From assembly GCF_008831285.2 (NCBI RefSeq), contig NC_045139.1, positions 17,032,354 through 17,096,353 of the forward strand: DNA of 64,000 nt, in the 5' to 3' direction. This stretch comes from Nymphaea colorata (Eukaryota; Streptophyta; Magnoliopsida; Nymphaeales; Nymphaeaceae). The position numbers and the translations under genes were made by a program. Positions 51,501 to 62,686 of the stretch are shown piece by piece. The notes under the pieces are model-generated. The model did not search any database, was not told the origin of the DNA, and worked only from the letters and a program-made list of their open reading frames with translations. The number at the start of each line of letters is the position of its first letter. The stretch's first letter is position 1.

Positions 51501-54014
51501 CAGATATTAATGGACCAGATTGACACAGCCCATTGGCTTGTTCACTCTCAGAAAATGGACCAACAAGTAAAATTAAGAAAGAATTCTATATCAGGCTTGC
51601 AAGCAGATAGCATATGGAACCATATCAGATTAATTCCCACTGGACAACCAAAAAAAGTATGTTATAGATGAATCACATCTTTCTAAGGAATTTCAAAACA
51701 TGGAAAACATTCGTAAAGTAACATGCAGTACAACAGACAAAGGCATACCAGAAAAAATCAGCTTGTTTGTCACTTAGTCACCAATCACTAATTACCTCTC
51801 GAATTTTTAAACATTAACCTGATTTATATCATTAATCATTTAACTTACTCCTGTTTGCAACTTGCAATCTATTCAATAACATGTCTTTCTTTGAAAACAT
51901 GGTAAACATTCGCAAAGTAAGCATACAGCACAACAGATACAAAGGCATAAAAGGAAGAATCAGCTTGTTTGTCACTTAGTCCGTAATAACTAATTACTTC
52001 TCCAACTTCTAAAACATTATCCTGATTACTTCATCATTAGTCATTTAATTTGTTCCTGTTTGCAACTTGCAACCTAGTCAATAAAAACTAAAAAGCCTTT
52101 AGTAAGAAATTTTGGTACAGTAAGCATCATATACATACAAACAAGAACGTAAGCCTAGAAATGTATACAAACACATCAGAAGACCTAAATCGAATAAGAC
52201 AAACTGAAGCAAGCAGGCTGAATATTTGTAAATCAATATTACTTGGATTGCTTCATTGGAGAGCATATTTTAGCATCAAGAAGTATTTAAAAAGCAACAA
52301 GCTTGCAAATTTCCCCATAAGTATTTTTGCCGAAAAATACATACTTCATCAAAAGCATGATTAAGAAACAAATAATAAGATATTAAAGAAACTAGATAAA
52401 ATGACAAAAAATATTAAGATAAGAAACAAATAATGACAAAAAATATACTTCAGCAATTTTTTGAAAAATGAAAAAATAAAACAAATAAGAAACAAATAAT
52501 AAGATATTAAAAGAAACTAGACAAAATGACAAAAAATATTACTTAATGATGATACGAATTATAATAAATAATTTAATTTTAAGTTGAAAGGTGAATCTAT
52601 GATGTCACTAACCTTAAAAAAGCTAAAAACAAAAAAAAAAGGAAAAGATGGGGAAAACGTGACAAATATATTTTTCACGTTTTTTTTAAAGACTGTTTTT
52701 TCAAGTTTTCTTCGTTCTTGGCATTTTTCTTGTTAATTTCTCATACCGCTATGTTTATGTTAATTTCGCATACCGCTATGTTTGTGGCTATGGTTATTAA
52801 TGGAGGATTCACATCTATAAAATGGAAATATACAGTGTGACCTAGCAGAAGACATTGATCATTTGTACGTTACGTGTAGATTGGTCAGGAGCAGTTCTCA
52901 CCAAGCGTTAAAGCGTCTACCCTTGGCAACCAAACCATAACAAGATCATCCTCGTGTAAATTTGCACAAAAAGAATACTCAAGCATTCACAGATATGCAT
53001 ACTTCAGTTCGTCAGTGTACAGAGCCTGACCAATCCACGAGTCGTTAGCAATAATCACTATTCGGACATATTTTAAAGTACTTGATTATTAGATACTTGT
53101 TAGATTCACTACTAGTTTTTTTGATAGGTAGTATCTTCTACAAGAGCAAAGCTTCATGATCTAGTATATTTCTGAAATGCATAAAAGCAAACATAGAATA
53201 ACCTTAAAAAGAAAAGTAAGTTTCATATAATATATTACCTTTAAGCTTCCCACTTTTCCCCAGTTCTTGAAGCCCGTAGATACAATCAACTATCCGCTTC
53301 TGCTCGGCAGCACTGAACACACCCGTGTGAAGTTCCAGTCCCTCCAGTATGTTGGCAATCTTGCCATTGACCCGCTCCAAGCAAATGAAATCCGTCTTCC
53401 TTCCAACATTCATGAACCGTAAGTACTCTCTACGGCTCCTCGATAAGAATGGTTTCTTCACATCCTTTGGACCTTCCTCACCATTGGTGCCCCTGCTAGA
53501 TTCTGCTCGAGAATTAACTGCTGCCAGATCTTCGAGCTCATCCTCTTGTACCATATCAGCCCACGACATGTGAGTGGTGTTGCTCGCAGCTGAATTCTCT
53601 GCCAAGAACAAGCTTTTGTCCTTGTGTGGAGGCGTAGCTGCTTCCGGTGAGTTCTCCTCCGGGCTCTTGTCATTACATTGAGGTGATGAAGTCCGTTTAG
53701 ATGGGCTTTCCCACAAGTGCCCGTCATTGTATCGAGGCGAAATCGACTCTGACTGATTTTCCGGAAACTGACTATTCTCACGTGGAGAAGTCGGTTCTGA
53801 TAGGTTCTCCGGCCAGTTTTCATCTTCATGTGCATAAGCAATCTCTTCTAACGGGTACTCCGTGCAGTGCCCATCATCATATGAACGAGCAGCAACTTCT
53901 GAGGGATTCGCCAACGAGTTTTCCTCGTCAAAAGGTGGAAGACTGCCTGAGAGAGAAAGCATCAGCACGCGAGTTACAGTAGAACTAAATTTATGATGGA
54001 CGACAACTTATGTT

Positions 54015-54050
<36 letters not shown>

Positions 54051-54617
54051 TGGAACCACCCTTTCTACTGAACCCTACCCATCGTTCGAACTCAAAACTA
54101 AGAATACAGAAAAACAATATCACAATAGATTAGAGCCAGATGGAGGGAGCAAAGTTCCCAAGAAAACCCTAACCTTGCCGGAAACATAAAATTAAGATCT
54201 AGACAGGCATATAGCGGGGCCGATGCCCCAGCTGTAAATCAAAATCCTAGCCAGCCGTCCAAATCTTACACTCCGGAAAGAGAGAGACAGAGAGAAAGAG
54301 AGAAATCAAAACCGAAACAGGAAGACAGTAAGGCCGATGCCGTAGCTTTCCATCAAAATCCTAGCCCGCCGACAAGAGCCTACAACGATACAGAAACAGA
54401 GAATCGAGAGAGAGAGAGAGAGAGATATACAGGAGGCCAGGAGGTGGTTGGCGCGATCCATGAGGAGACGGGAGCAGTGGTTGCATAGGCCGCGCGAGAG
54501 AAAGGGAAGCCACCGCGCCAGCATCTCGCCCGCCAACTGCGTCTCCCTCTCCACCGGATGGTCTTCCCCCAAGGTGTCGCCAGACCCTGCCTCGGACAAC
54601 AGGGGCGCCTCCGCCAT
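48571..54617 (-). CDS. ALKBH9-type RNA N6-methyladenosine demethylase (2OG-Fe(II) oxygenase)
   Basis: Six exons: 54431-54617, 53239-53946, 49491-49576, 49094-49404, 48925-48996 and 48571-48838, joined in frame to 543 aa. The N-terminus has ARWLPFLSRGLCNHCS, typical of plant ALKBH9/10 proteins. It is followed by a long Ser/Glu/Pro-rich, probably disordered region, then FICLERVNGKIANILEGLEL and HTGVFSAAEQKRIVD, which begin the AlkB core. The core holds RTYSEPEKWMRGKGRVTIQF, the iron ligands H385 and D387 (HIDHHDF) and H446 (KHCVP), and 2OG-binding Arg candidates 455 and 461 (KRISVTFRK). The tail is Arg/Ser/Gly-rich. ALKBH9B and ALKBH10B remove m6A from mRNA and, for 9B, from viral RNA, in the cytoplasm and granules. 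Catalytic residues look intact. Whether this is the 9A, 9B or 9C ortholog cannot be told. Intron 2 is 3.66 kb and full of tandem duplications. Confidence 0.93.
50583..51112. repeat. Tandem duplication in ALKBH9 intron 2 (about 273-bp period)
   Basis: Two copies, each starting GATTCTTAAGCCATTT (50591 and 50864), share long blocks such as GGCATTGTATTCCTGT and TTAGATGCTTACCTAAGA. Identity is about 85-90% by eye. Confidence 0.9.
51690..52090. repeat. Tandem duplication in ALKBH9 intron 2 (about 200-bp period)
   Basis: Two copies share AATCAGCTTGTTTGTCACTT, CCTGTTTGCAACTTGCAA and related blocks in the same order. They are more diverged than the 273-bp pair. A third, smaller duplication of AAGAAACAAATAATAAGATA-type sequence lies at about 52370-52550. 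Confidence 0.85.
54014..54051. repeat. Compound microsatellite (GT)n(GA)n
   Basis: GT repeats pass into AG repeats inside intron 1 of the ALKBH9-like gene. Confidence 0.9.
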
Positions 54618-56021
54618 TCCCTTCGTCTCCCGCCTCCGATTGCACCCTCTCTGGTTCTCTCACGGGTCAACCTTCCAAGTTCCCGGCGACCTCCCGCCAA
54701 TGCCTTTCTGCCTCTCCCTGCGCTGTTCTCCGTGATAATTTTGGATCCGCAGGTAGATTTTATCTCTTTCCTCTTTAGGTACTTCCGAAAGAACTGCATA
54801 ACAAATAAATATCTTCATAATCGAAAGTTGTCTGTAATTTCTGGTAAGTCACTATCTCTTTTACTGCTAAAGGCAAGAGCAAATGTAAAGGATGTAAAAT
54901 TGTTCAGTATTGGACTAAAAAAATGTGACCGTGAATTTTTTTTAAGAATCTTTTAAAGTAAAACTCTCTTCAAAGTGCAAGTGATTCTTTTTTTGATACA
55001 TACAAAATTGAGAGGTTATTCAGAACTTTTTCAGCAAAACAGTTGCCGTCTCATAGACTATCTATCTGCCTGATATACATAGAAACGGTTGAAGATATAC
55101 CAAATGTTATCCTAAAAGATAAGCAAATAATATGTTAATCATTATATGAACGTAAGCTCGACGTCCAAAAGTCTAAAGATAACAAAATCATTTTTAAATT
55201 GGATGTAAGTGAAGAAAAAACATTCAATTCAGAACCTGTATATAAACAAAAATTGTTTACATTTAAAAAACATATGTTTTATGTCGATTTCCAAGATTTT
55301 ATATATATAGATTGCACAAATGTAGCCTGTGTTCGGATATACAACCGCCAACCATGTTCCAACAACGATTATCATCACCTGCGACCGTGAAAAGCAGTTA
55401 ACCGCGAGTTTAAAAATACGATCGTACTTACCACATGCATCTATTGGCTAAGTCGGAAATCAAATTGAGAAAACACTCGCTTTAAATGGGCACAACATTT
55501 TGCTTACGAAGCCCCAGAATCTGTAACGGTTTCAATTTGCGATTTTCTTCAACACGACCAAAACCCCCGCCATGAGATCAAAGCGAACGTCATTCTCTGG
55601 CTGCGCAAAGAAGATTCGAAATAAGATCAGGTTTTGAAGCACACCCTGCAAGTAATGCAGACAAAAACAAGATTCTAGTTTCTCATTGCTTTCCAAAATT
55701 TCAACTGTCTGCCTCTGTCCTTAAACAGTAGCTTCAGGATTCAGCATGATACAATATCTTCTTGGCACCATTAATGCCCTTTCCACACCAAATGGAGATC
55801 AGCATAGCATACAACTAACTGTCTGGCTATAAGAAAACACAGATTTGGAGGCAAACCTGATATCGTAAAACATATTCCAAACGTCTTCCACAATTTTAAA
55901 CACAGGAAGATCATTACTGGGCCATTTATGCATTTCCATCATGCTGGATGCACATTCGAAGACATGAGATAGGCCGCCAATGAAATTTTGAAGAAATGGA
56001 AAAAAAAGGAAAAAGAAATTG
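54618..56021. other. Intergenic region between HVA22-like and ALKBH9-like genes
   Basis: The part next to 54617 is GC-rich and should contain the ALKBH9 leader and promoter. The rest is AT-rich without a recognisable gene and includes the HVA22-like 3' UTR near 55700-56021. Confidence 0.45.
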
Positions 56022-59000
56022 CTATACACCATTCTGTTTCACCACACGGGTCCTTCGTAGTCTCGCACGTGTAACTCGAATAGTATCCTCCATGACAACA
56101 TCCTCGGAAGTAGGAGTTTTCTCAACACCATTTTCTGATGCTGGTAAGGTTTCTGCAGAGGTTGCCTCTGCTTCCGTTATTTCAGCAACGCTTGGAGGAG
56201 GTGGCATTGACACTTGACCAGATGCCTCCCGAGTACCAGAAATGCTTTCCCCAGAGGATGTACGTTGTGGTTGAGGCAGGGTTTGCCCAGAGGATGATCG
56301 TTGTGGTGGAGGCAGGGCTTGTAATGCTGTTGAAGGTTGAAGCTGGGAAGGAGGCTCCTCTATCTGTGGCTGAGCTGAAGCCTGCAGCGCTGGTTGATTA
56401 GTTTCCTGGGCTAGCCCTCGCCGCTGGCTTGCAGCAGAGCTTGTTTGACGTTGAAGTGGCTCACGTTGTGGTTGTTGTTGCTGCCTTGCAACTGGTTGGC
56501 GAGCTGCAGAAGCCACTTGAGATGGCCGGACATAAGGTGGGTTTGACTGCGACTGCTGCTGTGGCTGGGGCTGTGGCTGTGGTTGCGGCTGTGGCGGCTG
56601 CTGCGGCTGTATCAGAACAACCAATCACAGGTTTGAAGTAAATATTAGAAGTATCGTCAAATGGCAGAGGAACGCGATGGCCTCCTAAGAACTCCCTCTT
56701 TACTGCAAAAAATTACTTCACTTTGACACACATAGCAACCCAAAAACAGTGAATTATGTTAATTCCCTTCCAAAATGCAGTGCAAATCTTATACAACTGC
56801 TTCCGCTTCAATATGATGTTTAACATGGGTTTTTATGCATTAACAACATCAAATAACAGTTCACAATTTAAAAAACTTGATTCAAGACAGGCCTCCAACT
56901 CTTCAAAAGGAGGTATTTTCAGGACATCAAATATGGCTTCAACCACCAGGCCTCTTATTAGTTGGTTATAGTACTAGCCCATGATATCTAATAATTTGCT
57001 TTCCTTCAATGCAACCTTGAAGCATACTGTTAGAAAAAATGAAATAACAAAAGAAAATGTGGCCTTCACGTGTGCAACTAGAAGGAACAATTCACACAAC
57101 TCCTTTTAGGCATAAATTTCAGATTGAGTTCTAGAAATAGTTAAGCACTAAGCTTCATTTTCTGCGAAGGTTGTACTTTTAATCTCCTCATTGTGGTTAT
57201 ACCAACAAAATTCTTTGCTTGGTCAAACTTTCAGAACGAGTATCAAAAGGTCCAACCCAGCCAGTGGCAAGCCTTCCCAGAGAGCTATTTTTGTCCAGTT
57301 AATAGAGAACATCCCTTCCCATTAGAAAGTAACATTCAGTATATGCCCTACTGGATGCAGCGTCTAGGCTATCCTCAAGATTTTCAGTATTTTGTGGTTA
57401 TTGATTTTGAGGCAACCCGTGACAAGGAAAAAAAATCCTCATCCACAAGAAATTATTGAATTTCCATCTGTTCTAGTGAATAGCATGACTGGGCAGTTAG
57501 AAGGATATCTTCAGACCTATGTTGTTCTGCTTGTCATCACCATTTGACAGATTTCTGCAAGGAACTGACTGGCATCCAACAGATTCAGGTGGATAGAGGT
57601 GTTCCTTTAAGTGAGGCTCTCCTTATGCATGATAAGCGGCTGGAAGATAATGGGATTATGCATACAAATTTTGCTGTTGTTACATGGTCCAATTGGGACG
57701 GTCGGGTGTTCTATGGGTTCCATTCCATGAAGTGTTTGGTGATGTTCGCTGCAACCTCAAGGAGGCAGTCCAGTTGGCTGGGTTAGCTTGGGAAGGTCGT
57801 GCTCATTGTGGCCCGCTAGGAGCACTGCCAGACTGATCACAATCTTATGAGAAGAGGATTAATTGAGAAATCATGTGAATTGGTTAATGTTCACTCTTAC
57901 GAGAGATGTCTTTGATTGGAAGTGTGTACATCTAAGTCACACAGGTGCGCCAAAACTGTTGAAGTGCCCGAGTCGACTCGAATGCAGGAGCGGGTGCGAC
58001 CCGACACGGCGCCCGACTCTGTTTGACTGAGTCCGGTGCAGCTGACCGCACTCACTCTTGTTTTTTTTTTCTTTTTTTTTCTTATCCTTTTCCCTCATCT
58101 TTTTGCCCTCTTTTCTCGACTCTCCTCCATGTATTTATAAAACTTTGAGTTTTGTATGAGATAAAGGTAATCATGATAAAAGAAAATAACAATACACACA
58201 AATAAAATTACTTATATAAGAGATTATATAATTTTGCCCTTACCAACCTGCACCCAATTTTTTTTGGCGCCCACGCGGCATAGGTGTACATAGAATTGGG
58301 TTTGAATTAAATGATGGAAATGATGATTTTAATGAACAAAATGCCTGAAGAAACCACAAATATTTGTCTAACAGCATATATTGTTGTTTGTGCAGAAACA
58401 GAGAGAAGAGGGAGAAAGTAGCATACGATATATCATATTTTTTCACAACAACAACCATTGAAGATTATTTGTAGTTTTAAGCTCCCTTGAGCAACCAGGC
58501 TTGAACTAATCATTTGCAAGCTCTACACGATAATTTACCATAAGGTTTAAAATGAGAAACTCATTTGAATATGGAAAAGGGGGAATTGTGTATGTGTGTT
58601 TGCAGTTTGCACATGTGTCTGTGAGAGAAAGATTCTTGCTTATCAATAATTATGCTGTAACACGACAGATAGATAGCAGGTAGACAAACAGTCAAACACA
58701 TGCAATAACACCTCTCTACAACAATTTTGATTTCATCCAACACAAGCCCAGATGACACACAACTGTGGTCTTAAAACCACAAGAAGCACCACTATCGTTA
58801 GCATGTTAATGCTAAGTGAAGCCTAGGTAGCAGACCCCGCAGACCCCACAAGGTGGTAGCAGACTCCACAAGAAGGTCCAGGTGAGTCCTAGACAGCCAC
58901 TAGGCAGTCCTATTCAACAGAAAGAAGCAAGGAAAATAACAGGAGTCTAGACAGCTGCTCAATGCCTAGGCAAGTGCTTAGATTGGGTTTTCAGTGTCGA

Positions 59001-62000
59001 CAACAGTGGTTGAGTAATTAGGGCAACAATCCTCTAAACCACAGTTGGAACAGTTACATAACTTACATTATGTGTGTCGATAAACAAAGCTAGCATATTC
59101 AATTCGGCCAGCACAAGCATATCCATTTGTGCATTCAGGATGACAACAAACAATATGGATTGTGATTCAGTCATGTATGTATCATTGACATGCAAGAAAA
59201 AAAGAAAGATTATTGAGAGAAACTGAGAAAGAAAAAGGGCAACAAACAGAGAGAAATTGAGAAAGAGAGCAAAGGAGAGGAGTCAAAGTAAGTGAGAGGG
59301 ATTGGCAGCTGGCAGAGGGAGAGAAAAAAGGAGGAAGATTGCAGAGATGAGAGAAGGGAAGAGGAATGGAAGCAGAGGATGAGAGAAAGGAAGAGGGATG
59401 GAAGCAGAGGATGAGAGAAAGGGAGAGGGATGGAGATGCTGGAAAGAGAATGCAAAGAAAAAGGGGAAGACAGCAGGCAAGACAGCAGGCACGAGATAAG
59501 GAGGACATCATGAAGATGCTGCAGAAGGAAATGGCATACCTATGCCGAAGAGAAGATAGCCAGTGGAGACGAAAGAGGAACTTCATAGGAGATGCACAGA
59601 CGCCAGTGAATGTTGCTGAATGAATGACGTCACTGAATGAATATTCGCCATATGCATAGTTACTGTAGTACTTTCAGACACCAGAGAAGCACAACGTCTC
59701 ACATAGGGTCTGTCTTCAGGTTTTTCACTAAAGACAAGAGAGGAACTGAACTCTAGCAAAGATGCAAGCAAAGTATATCGCCAGCTTCACAGACATCGAG
59801 TTTTCTCACTAGATACACAGTAGCTGGAGTGTTTTCGGATAACGTAAAAGCACAAGGCTTTACACATGGTTTTTCACAGGAGGGTTTAGTCTAGAAATGT
59901 TCGGGAATCGTGAGGAAGGATCGAGGGCTCAACCCTTCCCGCATGTACACATAACAGTTCTTAAAAGCCCCCAAATTTTGGATAAATTTGGACTCTGTCA
60001 ATTTCGAACAGGTCAAAAAATGGAAGGGTTCATCCTGCAATCAAACCCACATCCCAGCTGTGTACAAGCCTGTATGGCTGTAGCCATGCCTAGGCATTGT
60101 TGGAACAGGTATGTACTAGGCCTTCCTAGACTTCCTTATGCTTTCATATTATGCATGACCTAAATGACATGAACACTGCAAAATTGCCACCATACTGGTG
60201 TTGAGTTGTTGACTCGTCGACAAGCGGACGGTAACACATTTGGATATGGCTTACAAGAAAAAAAAATTGCTCTTTTCACATTACTTTTAAAGTTTTGCAT
60301 ATTAATTGTCCAAAATGCATTGCCATTGTCTGTACCCGCTCCCCCCATACCGATACCCATGTCAGCATTCATGTGACTTTAGTTGACAAATTAAATTGCA
60401 GCTTACATAGTAATTATGACTTTACACAAGGATCTCTATCCTTTTATGCGACCAATTACCAACTTCATAAAGTTATAACTAAATATATTATAGTTGTGCT
60501 TAAGCATTATTACATTAAAATCAATATATATCAATTTTAACAAATACCTTGGCGTTACCAATGTTAAAATCAATATATATCAACTCACCTAGGCACTTCC
60601 AAAATTGGACATACTTCAAAAGATGTCGGCTTCTAGAAAAGCATTTGCTTATTAATGTGACCCACCACATTTAACGTGAATACAGCTACAATGGCCACAC
60701 ACACACATATGCATATGGTACCCCCTCACTCGTAGCAGCTGAAGTTCCCGAGCATTACCTACTAAGAATTGCTTGGGTTCATGGCATCATGCCCTCAGGC
60801 CCTCACTTGTAGGGGCTGGAGCCTCTGGCAACATCCCTCTGATCAGTCACAAGAGCTCCCCCGCATTTTCCTGATTGTGAGGCAGCTGATACTAACTCAC
60901 TCCATATCTTGATCACTAGGGCTGATGCCCTTCCTTGCTCCTTCGTGATTATTCAGGAGATGATGCCCCCCAATTACAGGACTAACCAGCTTCTCTTAGA
61001 TTTCAACCTTTGCACAAGAGTTGAAACGCCCATGTGCATTTACCCCTAAGAACTTACTGCCTAAATTCCTCAGATACAGGGATCTGCTCTTTTAAGAGGA
61101 GAATGCATTATTTTTATGAGTATCTGAATCCTAATGAAGCATAAATCTGTACAGAATAAAGATCAAACAGATTCTCACAGCCAAAGTAATTAAATCAGCA
61201 AAGCCTATTTCACAATCAACAGTTTTGTGGAAGAAGCTTGTTTGTCATGATCAACAAATACCTGATTTGTACGAGAACCGGATGATCGTGAAGCAACATA
61301 CTGAAGAATTTCAAAGACTTGTGTTTGACCATACTTTGCAACCTTCTGACAGTACATAACAGCCATGTCACCCGCCCTTGTGCGTAGCTCAAGCAAGTTA
61401 CGATCAATCTCTGTCTCATGTCTTGCAACATATGGTTGCAAGAAAGTTTCATAGACATATACTGCACCCTAATGAGTTACGAGAGAAAAGAATTAGTCAG
61501 GTATATATGGCATACCCATTTATCAAAAGGAATGAGTGCAGTTAGCATGAAATCAATACCATTGTTTTCGGACACCACAGATAGACAAAAAATGCCAGCT
61601 TGGCTTCACCATACATTGGCAACCTTCCAAGAGAGAAAACAACAGGAACCAATCAAAAACAGTATGAATTGAAACTTTGAAACCATACAAAATCGCCAAC
61701 GGTCAAGGTACATTACCATGACACAAAAGCATCCCCAATTCTCTCAAAAACTGTCAAAAATGCAACTATAATCCTGAAATTCATCAGATTGCTCGCTTCA
61801 GTATCCAGATAACAGGAAAAATGAATTTAAATCATACTTGTTCTAACCAAATTCCCTCAAAGACGATATTGTTTTTACTGTGTTTATTACATAGATCATA
61901 GTTGGCAAACCCATAGCTTGGACCTAAAATGCCTGAAATTTGATGGAAAATGGTGGGTTCGCTCACTATTAAGGACAAGGCAGGACCCTAATTCTTTAAG

Positions 62001-62686
62001 CGTCACTAACTCACTATGCATAGGAGTATAGAAATTATCAAAACTTAAGCTATCACCCAAAGAAACTAAAATAGACATATAATATCAGTAACAAAGCCAC
62101 ATATAAACAAATTGATTAACAGTGACAACTAGCACATTTCTTTACCTTCATAAGATGTACCTTTTCTATGTGTATTTCCCATTAAGATCATAAAACAAAT
62201 GATAGAAGATTCATAAGAAGCAAAGTCAGATTTTTATTTTCAAAATCATTTAAGATATCATGCTCTTACACACCAAAAAATAAAAATTACTGTACACCAA
62301 GCACGAGAACCATGTTGATGGAGCACGCTGAAAAACTCCCCCAAGTTGGTGAACCCCAAAATAGACACTCAGATTGCACTTGGACTATTCATGAGAAACT
62401 TCACTGAGTTTGCCAACAATGCCTCGCATGGAATAATGGGAAAACTACACCCACCAGTACTGACACCAGAACCTCAACTGCTCAATTTCTGGTTTGTTCT
62501 TCTCCACAGTTTTGAAGCATTCATAGGCAGGATACATGTAGCCAAGAAGCATCCTGAAAAAATAGGAAAAAACAAAAACAAAATGGGAAAAAAATAAATA
62601 TATGTAGTCACGGAACATGAAAAGGGAAGAAAGCATGCTTTGCTAACAACATACACGAGGCCTCTGGTGACAAATGACCCTATCAT
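56022..62686 (-). CDS. HVA22-like TB2/DP1 membrane protein (HVA22i/j type)
   Basis: Six exons: 62655-62686, 62455-62553, 61717-61773, 61560-61623, 61262-61468 and 56022-56606, joined in frame to 347 aa with GT-AG introns. The start MIGSFVTRGLV is that of HVA22i/j proteins. The TB2/DP1 domain covers about residues 8-100 (YPAYECFKTVEKNKPEIEQL, WIIVAFLTVFERIGDAFVSW, AKLAFFVYLWCPKT). A conserved ARHETEIDRNLLELRTRAGD helix follows (about 100-120). The tail (154-347) is Gln/Pro-rich and disordered, ending in a conserved MEDTIRVTRARLRR peptide. The family (yeast Yop1, mammalian REEP) inserts as a wedge and curves ER membranes; barley HVA22 is ABA-induced. The last intron is 4.66 kb and hosts a processed pseudogene and a repeat copy. 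Confidence 0.95.
57190..57875 (+). pseudogene. Processed pseudogene of an ERI1-type DEDDh exonuclease
   Basis: Two frame-broken parts (57193-57459 and 57544-57786, then a third short stretch to about 57875) read as consecutive pieces of a plant exonuclease like At3g15140. The landmarks are the Phe/Pro/Tyr-rich lead-in, DFQYFVVIDFEAT (catalytic Asp and Glu), then DFCKELTGIQQIQVDRG, FAVVTWSNWD and EAVQLAGLAWEGRAHC-like residues. The parent gene is multi-exon in plants, yet this copy has no introns. Frameshifts, an internal deletion after WSNWD and a lost C-terminus make it non-functional. It lies antisense in the HVA22-like last intron. Confidence 0.8.
57932..58230 (+). repeat. Dispersed repeat, copy B (HVA22 intron 5)
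   Basis: Starts CTAAGTCACACAGGTGCGCC, followed by a CG-rich piece, a long polypyrimidine run, a TTTATAAAACTT block and AAATAAAATTACTTATATA. It follows the same order as copy A in TRM6 intron 2, in opposite window orientation. Confidence 0.7.
59180..59560. repeat. Purine-rich tract with a short tandem repeat
   Basis: GA-rich DNA in HVA22 intron 5. A unit of about 32 bases, GGATGGAAGCAGAGGATGAG plus a GA-rich end, is repeated at about 59365-59430. Long open frames on both strands are low-complexity. Confidence 0.7.

Noticed and set aside
54380..54956. Several overlapping frames on both strands near 54.4-54.9 kb
   Set aside because: They are out-of-frame shadows of ALKBH9 exon 1 and its GC-rich leader; only the frame from 54617 joins exon 2 in phase with family sequence.
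59182..59586. 134-codon minus-strand frame rich in Ser/Leu/Phe
   Set aside because: It reads through a purine-rich tandem repeat in an HVA22 intron; low complexity explains it.
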